Shown here: positions 11,976 to 24,746 of the stretch, piece by piece
Layout of the letters: every line of letters starts with the position of its first letter
How positions within the stretch are numbered: position 1 is the first letter of the stretch
From: Tolypocladium sp. Sup5 PDA-1
Lineage: Eukaryota; Ascomycota; Sordariomycetes; Hypocreales; Ophiocordycipitaceae
NCBI GenBank assembly: GCA_000750105.3
Contig: JPHH03000017.1
Location: forward strand, 372,001-436,000
DNA length: 64,000 nt
Direction: 5' to 3'
Position numbers and translations under genes: made by a program
The notes under the pieces: model-generated
The model's database searches: none
The model's input: the letters and a program-made list of their open reading frames with translations, nothing else
What the model was told of the DNA's origin: nothing

Positions 11976-14900
11976 GCTGGCAATGTGTTGTGACGAGAAG
12001 AAATGAGGCCTGTTCGTGCAGAGCGTGTCTCGACGAGGATTCGAGGAACGACAGGCGGTTGGTGGCTTGCTTTGCTGTTGTACAACGTACCCCGTGCTTG
12101 CCGACGGATACCTTGCTAGGGAGCTTATCAGGTTGCCTTCCATTTGCTCAAGGTGCCTTGGGAGCCGTGACAGGGCCAAACTTGCAACGACGTTTACACG
12201 AGGTCGTCCAATGTCCGTCCCTGGTGGTTGTGTGTACTGTGCCTGATGCAGGCATTCCATTCGCAACGCTGCCACTGGCCAGCCGGTGTAGGGCCCTGGT
12301 CCCTACGGCATGTGTAGAATCGCCAGGGATCTTTCTCGAAGCGGTATCCCGGGGCCAAGCCACCAACACATCGCCGTCGATCCCTGTTCCAGGACGCGCC
12401 GTCGCAACGACGGGCGAGCTGCCTGGTCGCGGCGCGCACGTACATTTCGTTGTCTAAAACGAGCGGGAACGGGCAATTTAACCTTCACGGGCAGCATCAT
12501 GGGCACCCCAGCAGCAGATCCCAGACGTGCGCCGAGACGAAGCCCGCGATGCATGTTATCGGCGACCATCTGCCGACCCTGTCTTTCTAGCTCGGCCTCG
12601 ATGATGCGACGCACATGTGCGGAGTCCGTGGTTGCCTGTAGGCTGTAGCTTGCAGCGCGGAGTTTGTCTCCGTACAAATGACAGCCGGAGGCAACGTGCC
12701 CAGTGCTCTCCCTAGTCCGTACGCAGGTCGTAGAAACATGGACGTGCATGGAAGACGACGGGGGTCCTGTGAACCCACCCATCCCGAGCTCTGGGAACCC
12801 CCACTCGTCTGCCATCCTCTACGGGCTTGATGCTGGCTCCTTGTCTGCACGCTCAAGCCATCGCGGATACCAAGCAATGAGCGCGGTCCCTGAACTCCCT
12901 GCAAAGAGAAATCGGCCCCACAACGTAGTTGTCGATCTCTGGGGTAATGCGTACTCGTACTGTAGCTGCGTCGAGGGCAGGACCGAGCCGAAACTAGCTC
13001 TCAAAGAAGCAAAATAAAGCGGTTCCCGCCGAGTGCTTCGTACGTACTCTGTGCATTAAGAGAAGTTGCATGCGAGCCCTGCGCATAGTGCTTGGAGTAC
13101 CAAGCACTCGTCCGGCAGCCATGTTGCTGGACTGCCCGACGCTTCCTGAGCCCGGGTCCGAAGCAGGGCGGATGTTGGGGACTCTGGGGAGTCCATGTGG
13201 TATGTCAGCCGACCAGCATTATTCGGCGTGCGAAACGCCAGGGCACACTGCGTCCCACGCTGCGTACGAGTAGGGGTTCGTCGCGGAGATCAGCGACAGA
13301 TAGCCGACATGTGCCGAGCTCGTGGCTCTGTCTGTTTGCTGTTATTTGCCGAATGGCGCCCGATACGTATGTTGGTCAGATGGCGCGCGGGTTACGGTTT
13401 ATAAACAGCCCGGCTCTAATAAAAGATTGCGTCGTAGGTACTGCACAGACTTCAGCTGGTATGCGAGGCATCCCGAAATGCCGAGCAGCCAAACATGCGG
13501 CACCAAACAGAGCAGATGCGTTGGTAGCCTGTTTCCAACGCCTTGCAGTGACATTCAACTGTTTGCAACCACACCTTATCCAAGCCGTGGGCGTCGCGCG
13601 GGCGAGTGCTGCCACCGCAATTGTTTCGAGACGTCGCCACTGCAGCTCGTGATCACGGCGGCAGCATCTCAAGCACAGCGAGATCCTGCGGATCTGGCGC
13701 GGTTCCACCTGGGCGGTACATAATGGCATGGATGATGCCTGTAGGCGGCAACTTCGTCTGCAACGTCCACCTTGTGGGATATTCCATTCCCCGGCAACCG
13801 TTTCGCACGTTGACAAGCATCCAATGACTTCGACCCCGCGAGCATGGCCTTTGTCCGTGTTCCGAGGCCATCCATCGTCGATTGTGGCATTCTTGGCCGA
13901 CCTTTGGTATAGCATCGGCCCTTGCGCCATGTACATAGGGACGTCGTCGGCTTGCCCAAACGGCACTGCTTGACGGACAACACCCAATAATGTCGTTCGC
14001 ATCGCCGACTTCATCCGTGCTCACACCCTCTGACCACCCGAATGAGTCGCGTGGAACTGGAACGATTGGCTCCTATGCAAGATCGAGCTCTGAGCAATGT
14101 CGTCACTCTGCTGACTGTCAGGGTCCATTGGCCACAGCATGTGACGAGCGCCTCCGCCGTAGTATCTCTGGATGCTGCCTCACCGCATTTTCGCACATTC
14201 CGGCTGGCCGACGATAGCCTAGTTTCGACCTTGGTGACAAGCAGGTGTGCGCTAGCCATCGTTGGCTCGGCGCGTGTCCGTTTGCCCTCATCGACAAGTT
14301 TGCCTCCGTCGTCGGTGGCGCGCTCCGCTGACAAGCCAGCTCAGCGTGCTGCTGCCGCTTCAGTGGCCCACCATGTGGGATGTGCGATGCTCATCTCAGT
14401 CCCCAAGACGGTTGCCGCCAGCCTCGGGCGTACCGCTAGTCAGCCTCCATGTTCTTAGCACTTCGACCAGCAACAAGAAGACGTCGAGTTGGCGTATGGT
14501 CCGAGAGCGCCGTGTGAGCCGTGATCACAAGATGGTAAACTGACGGGGCAGGAAACTTACGACTTCGTCTGAGCATTGCACAGGCGGGTCGGAATTTACG
14601 GTACGACTTCGGCCCCAACCGCGATCGCTTGGGACGGCATGACTCCAAACCGATGATCTGCCCAGCGCGCAGCGAATAGTCGAACGCATACGAGATCGAT
14701 CCAGCCAGACGGTGCAACTGCGGCCGGTGGCAGGCCCTGGAGCTGCAGGCTCCTCGTAAAAACCCGCCGGATCTGTAAATATCCCGCCCGAGACTGGGTC
14801 GAGGATTGAGGACCCCAAGAACCACATTGTCTTGGAACAGATGCTGCCGTTTGCTTGCCGTCAATTCAAGGAGGCTTACGGAGAACTCCAATGTGATACC

Positions 14901-17900
14901 AAGTAATATTACGGACTAGTCCGTTCGTACTTCGTACATCTGCTCTTTGGGCCATTTGAAGCGCCACCACCTCTGAGCATTATCCGCCCATTTGGCATGT
15001 ACGAGTACTTGTAAGCCACTGGGCGCCAGCGAACGGAGCGGCGCGGGCCTGAGCGAAGACGGGAGGCGCCAAAGGATACTCCGCATCTTGACGTGCCGCT
15101 GCCGCAAGTCTAAACCGTCGTTATGGCTTGCCGTTACGTACGTTGATGTTGTATCAGCTTCAGGGACACCATCTCGACCGGGCGTGAGCAGATCAGGCAA
15201 GAAACCGAGCCAGGAATTTCCCGGTCGAGGTCGTCCGCCGGTGCATCGTCGAGGCCACCACTTGTGGCCACACTGGCGCAGGCAGGCTTGCGGCGTGAAC
15301 ATCAGCCTAGAAGGCCCAGACGACGGTCGCTCGATAGTGCGCGGTCCACTAGTAGTCCCATCGCAATGGAGGGTGCACACGGAGTCCTCCGTACGAAACT
15401 ACGAGTACACCATGCGTATGGCGTGTCGCGACACGAGTGTGTGGTACGCGCCCATTGCTACTGCTCGCAAGCCTCGACTCCCTTCTTCTGGGTGACAGCC
15501 TGGTGTCTGAACCGGCCATGTTCGACAAAACGGCCAGCTCAGTGGTGTTGATTGGACGACGCCAAAGTTAGGGGCCAAAGGTATCTTCAAGTACTCCTCG
15601 CTGTCATCTGTCATCTTTGTCCCTGGTCCAAGCCTCATGGCAGCTAAACCCAGAGAGGTATGAGGGCGGGATTGCGTTATTTGGCCTCCGACATGGGGCT
15701 TTTTGGCACCAATGCTTCGCGGGGACGCTGGGGGTCCGTCTTCAGCTCCAAACTGGGGGTCTTTGGCGGGAACCGTCGTCCGTCAGGTTTGCTCGAGGCT
15801 GGGCTGGGTTGAACTGGAAGACGCTTCGCGGTTGAGTAGTTGACCAGGCATACTCTTTGATGGCCCAGAGTAAGGTAAGGCTGAGGCTTTGGTTTCTTGA
15901 AGATACCGTTTCATCCAATATCCGCTGAGTGATCCCAGAGAGAGATATCCACATGCCCAACCGCCCGGGTCAGCTTTTTGTCGGATGCTCTGCATAGGTA
16001 TATCATGTCGCACCCAGCTCCCACGATTCGTAACAGTGATTGATCAGGTCGGGCGTTTTGGTTGTTGGAACTGCTTCCCACTGCTGGGGGGTTGAGCCGC
16101 ACCAGTCTGTCCCGGATGTGAGGGGAAGCAACTACCCATCTAGGAAAGCCGAGAGCTTGCCATGTTGTAATTACATGCTGCATACGGCGGATTCCTGATG
16201 GTATGATGTTCACATAAGCACTCAAGTGTGTCCTGCCACGGGATGTCCAGGAGGGCACGTTCCACGCCTTCATATAACAGTGACGTCCTTGTCAAGGGGC
16301 CGTCAGGCCGATGTTCGCCGGCCCAGATTCCCTGGCAGGGTCACCCGCGTCTGATGCGTATTCTTCAATTATCAAGAGCCCCAGAAACATTCGCACCAGA
16401 TGTAATGAATCGAATGCGTCTCTCCAGTGGATTGGGACGGTGACTGCGGGGTGGAGGCGCTGACGCTTGATGGTTGCAGGGGTTCAGGTCCTCGTGGTGG
16501 TCGTGGTGGCGGCGATTCGTCTGCCTCAGCTTTGCCATTGTTCATCGCATCTTCCTGCGCTGGGCCGAGCGGAACATATCGTGCAAGACTACAGCAGGCC
16601 GCAAACAGCCGCGGGCTGAGACCTGCAAAGTGCATCAAGGACAGAGTCTTCAGTGCTAGGCCCAACTGCAGTACAGAGCAGATATGTTCTCTAGCAAATG
16701 ACACAATCTACGCACCGCTGCAGGGATACTCCAATGCGTAGAGACGCCCTCCGTCCTCCGTCGTACGTGACTCTACACGTACATACGTACCGCATGGCAT
16801 CTGGGTGGTACGATGGCCAGTGTGCCTCGATATGTGTGTCCGCTGAAGAATCGACGGGTACTGGGTCGCAATACACATGTCCACAGCAATGATGCAGACT
16901 CTGTGCGACCACGCCAAGACAACTCATTGCAGAGTGCATGCATCGAATGGCGGTTGTCTGTCCGCTCGCAAGACGAGGTTTGCAAAAGCCGTAGTGTCAA
17001 AGTAAGGAGCATCAGTTTCTGCCGAGTTATGCCGTTGTGGCACGGCACAACTAGTGCCACTCCCCTGGGGCGTCAGGTCGTAGCACTATCTTAGGCGTCG
17101 GGTATCCCGCACGAAGCACACGTATTAGTATATTTGAGCCGGCCCAGATCGAATGGCGAGAAACCATACTGCTACCGGGCCGTCGGAGAAGCAGCGGATA
17201 CATTTAACCTGTTTTTGAATGAGTTTGCCAGTCGTCAGTACTCCGGACACGTACTCACGGAGCTCAATGGTTGCCATATCGAGCAAGGCCAACTTCAAAG
17301 CTACCACGCTGGTCGACATAGCGTCTCGACTTGGCGACCATGCCGATGCGTCCGGGCGGAGAGGTGTCCTTGACTCACCAGCGCGCGCCGCCTGCTGGCT
17401 GCCGTTTAACACGGCGCGGATGGCGACAGGCCGAAGTTGTGAACGGTGCGCTTGTGCGGTTCGTAGCCTATGCAAGGTACTGATAGGCCCGTCCAGCGAA
17501 CGGTTCTACTCCGTAAAGCTGGTTTTGCTTCTTCTCACACCGGACCGACGCAAGGCTGTGGCATGTCCTGGTACAGGGACCTCGAAAACAGGCTATTTGA
17601 AGACGTGGTATTCCGTATCCGTCGCGGCATTTGCCCGAAAGTCGCCAGGTTAAAGAGCGCGCATTCCATTCTCCACTTGCTCACAACGTCGAAGAGATCC
17701 GAGAAGATGAGCCGGTCAGCCAGGCGCCATGGCTCTCGACTGGGATCTTGGCCATGTTTGTTAATCAATCTCTGGCACAAACCCACCGAGTTGTAGCCTT
17801 GCACGTTGCCGCCGACGTACCGATCGCAGACGCTGGAAGTGGGTGACAACCTGATGCCAAGGTGAATGTCTGCAGCACCGTTGTTACATGGTGCGAAGCA

Positions 17901-18442
17901 GAGGAGAATCGTTGACGGACCCGGAGCATATGCCTCGTCTGGGCCCTGTGGGTTGGTTGGCCTACCTGTACTCGTACCTTACGGACTTGGAGTTCGAGTG
18001 TTTGAGTGCTCGTTGACGGGACCTCCTCCGCGCTGGGCTGGTCTGTGGCCCTGTAAGGTAATACTTCGTACTCCGTACCTCATACTTGTGGGGCGTTCTT
18101 TAGCAGGGAGCAGGACTGGCTGTCGCTGCCAATTCGAACCGGGCTCGTCCACTGCTTGTCATTGTTGGTCCCCAGTTGCTCCTCGGCGTTGGTTGTTGGT
18201 GCAGGCAAAATTGATTCTGTGCCTTATCAGGCATCCGTGGTCCGGTCCTACCGGCGTCTGACGAGGCAGGAGGCCCGGGCCGTACAGTTGGAAATGCTGG
18301 TTGAAACTGTATTTTCCTGGCCCGAGTGCACTAAGCGCGGCCCCTGGCGGCCCTGCAAGGGGTGTACGGTACGGCAGGAAGCGCGCGCACTGTGCTCCTA
18401 TTGTCGAGGATGTGACCTGTCATCGGGATGGATTGAGGCAAC

Positions 18443-18486
18443 TCATTGAAGCTTCTCTGTCTTCAGGAGCTTCTCTGTCTTCAGGT
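18443..18486 (+). repeat. Short tandem direct repeat
   Basis: Two copies of the word GCTTCTCTGTCTTCAGG lie head to tail near 18450-18486. There is no associated gene. Confidence 0.6.
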
Positions 18487-18863
18487 TCTTCGTGCGACGC
18501 GGCTATCCATCGACTCCATTCGAGCCGCCTGCCCTACCGGGCCTTGCCACAGATTGAGACACCGTTGAGCGTTGCGACGCCATGCAGGCCTCGTCATCGC
18601 CCAGAATCCGCCGTTGGTCGACATCACTTTCGAAGAAACGCTCCTTGGGTCATATGACCCCGCTGACTGGAGAAGCCAGTAATATTTCATGTCCCTTTCA
18701 GATGGGTGTAATTACACGCTGGAGCTTGGGCGAAAGAGAGACTGACAAGCGTCAGGTTCCCATTGTCCCATTGTCCGATGAAATCTGTCCACCAGAGTCT
18801 CGAAGCTGTAGGCAGCCCAAAGAGCCAGCATTGGTTCCGAGGAAGAGCATTACCTGCACGCAC

Positions 18864-18880
18864 CCCCCCCCCCCCGCGTT
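18864..18880. repeat. Poly-C run
   Basis: A run of about 14 consecutive C residues. The length is likely uncertain in the assembly. Confidence 0.7.
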
Positions 18881-19968
18881 GGTTCCTACCGATGAGGTAA
18901 TGTAGGATGGTAGGTAGCACAGCATCGAAACATTGCTCGACGCATGCATGACGGGAGCTGTACGGCAGCGCTGCGGAGACAGTCGCTTGCATGTCCGTCC
19001 ACAAATCATGGGTGGGGGCCCGCACGCCATGGATGGGCTGCCCATGATATCATGATACAGGAGGTTTGCAGTTGTACGACTAGTGCATCCGAATGGAAGC
19101 ATCCACCGGCACGCTGGGCCTCGAGCATCTCTACGGAGTACGTTTACCGTCAGCTTGTACCTCGGGTCTCGCAAGCCGCCACGGGCACGAGTTGCGTGCA
19201 GTCTGGAGGGACAGTCGCGCGAGCACATGGCGGCCTACACCATGTCTTCCCCGCAGCATGCCGCATTCCGGCGTGAGTGCTGGGTGAAGGCGAGGAGCCT
19301 GGCAAGCCTGGTCATAGTTCTGTACGAGTACGGAGTACGAATACTTCGCGTACGGAGTATGTACTCTTGTCAGCAGATGTCTGGCGCACTATCCTCGGCT
19401 TCCAGGCTGCTGGGTCGAGAGATCAGCTCCTGGACCCCTCACCACACCGTTTCTTTCCGTACAAGCATGGATCGCGGTGTCTGCTGGGTCGGCTGCCCAA
19501 GTTGGGCTGGCTGGTCAGACGAGGGCCAAGCAAGAAGGTGGTGGTTGATTGCCAAAAGACATGGCAACCCGGCATGACAAGGACCAGGACAGGTAGGTAC
19601 TCCGTTGTACCCCGACGACCCTTGTCAAGGGACTCGGTCCACGCTAGGACGACCAGGGAGGGTGGAATGGCGGCCGTGGCTCCAGGTGGAGATGGGCGCC
19701 AAGGCTCAACTTCACTCTCTCAGATGCCATGCTCCAACAAGTTCAACGGGCACCCAGAGGCCGGCTCCACGGCGGTTGCACCCACAGTCGGCCGCATCGT
19801 TGCTGCGCGGGAACGACGGCACAATTCGGACAGGCGTGCTCGGTTGTGGTCCTTGGCGGACGCGCATTGTTTGATCGCCTGAAGCCACCCATCTGAGATT
19901 ATGCCCTGCCCTGGGCTCCAGATGGCAACCAGGCTGGGGTCACGATAGGTAGCATGTGGGGGATCTAA

Positions 19969-19992
19969 CACACACACACACACACACACACC
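19969..19992. repeat. (AC)12 microsatellite
   Basis: Twelve AC dinucleotides in a row, about 470 bases upstream of the Zn2Cys6 gene start. Confidence 0.9.
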
Positions 19993-20460
19993 ACACGGCG
20001 GACACCAGGCTGGCTCTGATGGGGATCTGGCATGAGTGTGGCATGGTACGAGTGCTCTCTGGAGCTCGTCACCCTGTTGGGGAAATAATAAGACCTGTCC
20101 ACCACCTCTCCGTCAGCCACCCTTCCTCGACCTCTCGCCTCTTCTTCGCCTCTGATCTGCTCTCGATTCGCCTCTCTTGGGTGACTACAACAGCTTCGGT
20201 CAGCCGCTGGCGCTGGTGTCGATAGGCAGCCAACCCAATCCATAAGGTAACCAACAGACGCAACTACCTGACAGCTCCACCTTTAGCCTGCATGGTCCTC
20301 CAGCTCGTCGCCAAAGACCCTGTCCGGCCACTGCCCAGCCAGATACTTGGTACGCCCCGTGTTCTTGCAACGTCCTCACCAACTTCGAACCCGCATATCC
20401 GCCAGCACTTGGACCCGAGAATCGAACCTCGAATGGGCATGTCCTCGCTATTGACGAACA

Positions 20461-22794
20461 ATGGAACCAACACTCGCCCTCGTGACGGAAGGAGGGGCCT
20501 TGCCCTGGTCTGTTGACAACATGCCGTCCGATGATGGAGCTTGGGACGCCATGGTACTGCCATCGCCCTCCCCGACGGAGGCCGCATGGAGAGGAGCTTC
20601 CATGACGGCGCCGATTCAGACCGGGCAGCTGTCGCCAGTAAGCTCCGGCATGGATGTGACCATGGAGGGCTCCTCTGCCCCGACAACAGTACACTCGGCC
20701 TCATCGTCTTGTACGGACTCGTGGAGCATCGGATACGTGGAACGCGACGACGGTGATGAAGATGCCCAGTGGGATCATTGGGAGCGGAGCTCGGACGACG
20801 CCTTGATCGTTCCCAAGCTGGAGCCAGTGGAGGACGAACTAAACCTGAACGACTTGAAGGCGGCTCCATTGACACCCGGCTTACAAGACCCATCGTCGAG
20901 TGGCTCTCAAGTCAAGCAGAAGCGACCACGAGGTCGGCCAAGGAAACACCCACTGACCCCTGCGGTCAGCGCCAGCAAGGTGACCAAGGGACGGTCTAAG
21001 ACGGGGTGCATTACCTGCAGGAAGAGAAAGAAGAAATGTGACGAGGCCAAGCCGCGATGTACGTTGGTCGACAGCTCCCCGTTGCTCCGCTTTTCGCACC
21101 AGATCGCACCAGACTGTTGAACTGACCAAATCTCATCAGGTATGAACTGTGAGAAGAACGCAGTGGTTTGCGAGGGTTACCATGAGAAGCAAATATGGAA
21201 GAGCGGAAGGGAGAGGGCTGAAGAGGGTACGTCGAGGCTGCCAGGCCGCCCTTCAGCGCTAACCGCAGCAACAGAACGGTTGAAACGGGAGTGCTTGCCC
21301 ATAATCACCATGCAGCCCATTTTTCACGGCGTTGAGACGACTGAGGACAAGATCTTTTGGAAGCATTACGTCAATCACTTCAGCAATGTTTTGACCGTCG
21401 AGGGCGAAGCAAAAAACGCCTTCAAGGATATAATTCTGCAGCTTGCCAACCAGCACCAGGGCCTCATGCATTCGATCCTCGCTTTAAGCAGCAAGCATAT
21501 TGACTTTGATTCGCCTTCTGGCTCCAAGGTCCTCCAGGAGAACCCCACTACCAACCGAGAGTCTTTACAGCAACGGGCCGAGTATCACCATGGCGAAGCT
21601 TTTAGGCGGTTAAACGACGCTATAAACAAACCTGTTGACAAAGACGATCCGGAATACCAAACTGTCCTGGCTGCACAATATGGACAGATCCTCTGCTTGT
21701 TACTTGGAACGCGAGCCGAGGGCAACCCACGAGGCGAGCACCGATTTCATCTGCAAGCTTACCAGAAGCTTTTTGAGGGGTCACCACCTGAGAATACGGC
21801 CTTTTATACGTTCATCGCCGAGTTCTTCCAGTACCACATATACGCCGATGACCTTTTCTGGTGTCCGGAGACGATGGTCGACCGTCTTTCGTCCGAACAC
21901 TGGGAGCCCTCGATTCCGATTCAACCGCCTCGGCTGCTAGGAGTTGCAGATGGTCTGTTTCAATACCTCTCGCAGATTACAAGCATTCGAAACACGGTTC
22001 GGGCGAACATGACGGCTTCGGTTGACCCCCCTGTCGACTACATTACCCTGTTCCGAGCGGTTGATATCGATGCCGCCATCAGAGATTGGACTCCGCGATG
22101 GCCTCCAGGGGACAGCCGGGATCGTGTCGCGCCGCTCTACAAGCAAATGATGTGGGTATATCTGTTCCGAACCATTTATCCCCCGTCCACGTCCTCGCAG
22201 CGACGCTCAACGATGGGGTCTCAGCCCGTGGCGCCAGCATCACCAGCGGCCTTGGCACCGCAGCGACGCGCCTCGATGGCCGCGAGCGTGGGATCCGGGA
22301 CAGCGATCGCAAGTACCGCTGCCGCGTCTTCGGGAACACACATGCCACGAAGCTGCCCACCGTCTCGCAATCCCTCGAGGACACATTCGATGCATGAGTT
22401 GGACACGCAACCTGCAAACGGGCCAGGCCTCAACGTCCACCGCCGCTCATCTCCGCCTCCCATTCGACGCCCGGCCCAGGACGACCGACGTATCACACTC
22501 GCTGTCGAAGAGTCACTCTCGATTCTCGAATCGTTCAAGCCATCGGACCCAGCACAAACGCTGTTGCTCATCCCTTGCCTGATCATCGGCACGGCGTGCT
22601 TCGAATCTGCCCAACGCGACCGCATTCGCATCGCCGTCAAAGCTGTCCGCGGTTACACAGGTCTCCGCAGCTGCGACCGCGTCGGCGACGTTCTTGAGAA
22701 GGTTTGGTCGCTCATGGACGAGGGCAACTGGCTCGCCGTTTGGGACTGGCAGGGAGTCGCAAGACAAATGGGCCTGGATTTCATCTGCGCTTGA
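20461..22794 (+). CDS. Zn2Cys6 fungal transcription factor with AT-hook
   Basis: Nuclear binuclear-zinc-cluster regulator. Exons 20461-21058 and 21140-22794 are joined by an 81-nt intron (GTACGT..CATCAG) that splits the fourth cysteine codon of the cluster. The spliced protein has the complete motif CX2CX6CX6CX2CX6C at residues 183-210, preceded by an AT-hook core (RPRGRPRK) near 155-162. The N-terminus is acidic and Ser/Thr-rich, a likely activation region. The C-terminal half resembles the fungal-specific regulatory domain seen behind many such zinc clusters. A 42-nt stretch at 21227-21268 has intron signals (GTACGT, GCTAAC, CGCAG) and keeps frame, so the product is 750 or 736 residues; I favour removal. 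The target genes are unknown. A start at 20521 is also possible. Confidence 0.9.
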
Positions 22795-23582
22795 ATGGCG
22801 ACTGCACTTTCGATGATGCATTTACACTGCGGATTGCATTTATACGTTACTATTCCCAGACGGCAATTTGGTTCGTCCAGCCTCCACCGTCGTCTCCGAG
22901 GCTGACGAAGGCACTGCGGCCACATTCCGAGCTTTTCGGATATGGCCTGCAATCTCGGCACTGGCGCCGAACGGCCCCAGGCTGTATGTTTGTTGGTGCT
23001 TCAGTCTGCCGGGTATTGTTCAACACAGTCCCATTTGAAGCTCTTGAGTAAGGTCTTTGTGCAGCATAGCACGGCAGAAGGTCTGGGAGACGGATACGGA
23101 AATTTTCACGCAAATGAGATGGCTATTCACGAGATGGACTGTTGACTAGCGGGGATGCTTTGGAACGAGGCGATGCATCGGACTGGATGGGGAGATGTGA
23201 ATTTGCTACAGGAGGGGACAGGGAGCCACACGGTTCGTCCTTTGTGGCATTTCCCGCGAACTTGGGGTTACTTGGCGTTGCACAGCGGAGCATTTTCTTG
23301 ACGGGCTTGGTGGCGGCTAATCATGGTGGTTTCTGCACACAGACCAGAGATGGGACTTTGCCCACACGAGGCACGGCGGCATTTGTGATATTTCTGGGGC
23401 CTGGGCTCAGTTTGGCGTGATCTGGGGACTTCCTGTAGAGTTTGAAAGACCCCCGTGGGGATGGGTTGGCACTGGGGGGCATGGCTGACCGGCACGATAC
23501 ACGTCTACTTCGTCGAGCGATCTGATTACAGTTGATTATCCGAGCGAGTTTTTGCCTTGCTGCTACACTGAGATGTGAGCCA
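22795..23582. other. Intergenic, convergent 3' ends
   Basis: About 790 bases between the Zn2Cys6 gene (+) and the PARG-type gene (-). No gene, repeat or RNA is recognised. Confidence 0.6.
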
Positions 23583-24746
23583 TCACGCAATATATACACG
23601 GCCCTTTGGGTCTCCCTGCCGAATCATGCTGTTTCTTATGCCTCCCTCGCCGTGATTGAAACGACATGCTCCTCGTTCGCGATGTTGCTCTTCATCGTCG
23701 TCCTGACCCCTATCTTGCTCGCCATCCTCTCGGGAGACGTGCCCATGCCCTCCCTCCCTCTCAACCACCATGTCCGGCCCAAACCCCTCCGCAAACGCCG
23801 CCGCCATCCTCGCGTCCCTAATTGCAAACACAACCTCCAGCCCGTCCCACCCTTCCCGTCCGCCCGCCCTGTCCCCGGCCCTCCTCGCCGCCCTGCCCCC
23901 GCCGCAGAGCACCGTCCTCCACGCCCTCGCCACCTCGCCGACGGGGTTCCCGTACGCGCCGCAGCCCCATGCGCCGAGGACGACCTTGCCGGTGCCTTTG
24001 CGCCGCAGGATGCGCATCACGGCGCGCATCTTGCGGAGCGCGAGCTCGCGGTCCCTTTGCTCCGCGTAGACGCGCTCCTGGCCGCCCCCGGGGCGTGGCT
24101 CGACGTCCGGCATGCGCAGCATTGCGGCCGTCACGACGTCGACGAAGAAGCGCTCCGACGCCGGGAGGTCTTCGGCGGCGGCGGACGAGGAGCGGCAGAC
24201 GAGCACGTCGGGCGTGAAGACGCCGCCGACGTCGGGGAGGCGGTAGAAGGACTCGCGCAGGGACGGGTACAGCGTCGTGCGCGCGCAGAGGTGCTCCTCC
24301 TGCGAGGTCGCGCCCGTGAGGACGCCGCCGCCGGGCCGCAGCGGGGAGGCCATGTTGAGGATCGCCACTCGCGGGGCGCGACCCGACCGCGACTGCGATG
24401 TGGAAGCAGACTTGGACAGGCGGGAGGCGGCTTCGAGGGTGTCGGTGACGCGGAGGGCGATGCGCATGGGCGGTGGTGGTGCTTTCTTGTCGTTGCTAAT
24501 ATCATCACCATCGCCAGCTTGCTGCGCATCACTCTTGGTGGTATCAAACGGCGGCGGGTCGACAATCACCTCCACCGCCTCGACGCCCTTTGCCGCCCGC
24601 GCATTCGACCTCAGCAGCGCGGGAAGCGTCTTGTTGATGAACGCCTTGGCCTCCTTTGCGCGCGAGTCCCTCGCCGAGGCGCGGGCCGCCTTGTTCCTCG
24701 ACGCAGCCATGCCTCTCCCCTCTGTTTCGCACCTGTCAATATTCAT
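23583..24746 (-). CDS. Microbial-type PARG-domain protein (poly-ADP-ribose glycohydrolase-like)
   Basis: Intronless, 387 residues (375 if the second ATG at 24710 is used). The central domain carries the PARG signature GGG-X7-QEE at 139-151 (PGGGVLTGATSQEEHLC). It also has the flanking hallmarks of the bacterial/fungal-type macrodomain: AILNMASPLRPGGG, the GVFTPDVLVCR strand and GAWGCGAYGNP near 258-268. Family members remove ADP-ribose from proteins or hydrolyse poly-ADP-ribose, with the two Glu of QEE catalytic. The N-terminus is basic and the C-terminal tail, about 60 residues, is charged and disordered. The complementary strand is open for 408 codons over the gene, a side effect of high GC. 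Confidence 0.88.
   Translation of the reverse strand: MNIDRCETEGRGMAASRNKAARASARDSRAKEAKAFINKTLPALLRSNARAAKGVEAVEVIVDPPPFDTTKSDAQQAGDGDDISNDKKAPPPPMRIALRVTDTLEAASRLSKSASTSQSRSGRAPRVAILNMASPLRPGGGVLTGATSQEEHLCARTTLYPSLRESFYRLPDVGGVFTPDVLVCRSSSAAAEDLPASERFFVDVVTAAMLRMPDVEPRPGGGQERVYAEQRDRELALRKMRAVMRILRRKGTGKVVLGAWGCGAYGNPVGEVARAWRTVLCGGGRAARRAGDRAGGREGWDGLEVVFAIRDARMAAAFAEGFGPDMVVEREGGHGHVSREDGEQDRGQDDDEEQHRERGACRFNHGEGGIRNSMIRQGDPKGRVYIA

Larger units (their letters stand above)
11847..20460. other. 8.6-kb region without a convincing gene
   Basis: No reading frame here combines length, protein-like composition and plausible splice sites. The longest (for example 212 codons on the minus strand at 13376-14014) are rich in Cys, Trp and Arg and overlap equally long frames on the other strand, as expected by chance in GC-rich DNA. 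The base composition is not AT-rich, so it is not a RIP-mutated transposon block. It holds ten of the 22 TACGGASTA motifs in the window, an (AC)12 run, a poly-C run and a short direct repeat. It could be intergenic DNA, host a long non-coding RNA, or contain small genes that I cannot call. Confidence 0.55.

Noticed and set aside
13376..14014. 212-codon minus-strand frame in the gene-poor stretch
   Set aside because: Rich in Cys, Arg and Trp, no domain, overlapped by similar-length frames on both strands. Expected by chance in GC-rich DNA.
18128..18150. B-box-like GGTTCGAAT on the minus strand
   Set aside because: Flanks do not pair and there is no Pol III stop.
20405..20440. Second tRNA-like T-arm (minus-strand GAGGTTCGATTCTC)
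   Set aside because: Only the T-arm can be drawn. No acceptor stem, D-arm or T-run, and it lies in the leader of the Zn2Cys6 gene.
11847..20460. RIP-mutated transposon as an explanation of the gene-poor region
   Set aside because: Base composition is not AT-rich, and I see no terminal repeats, target duplications or transposase-like frame.
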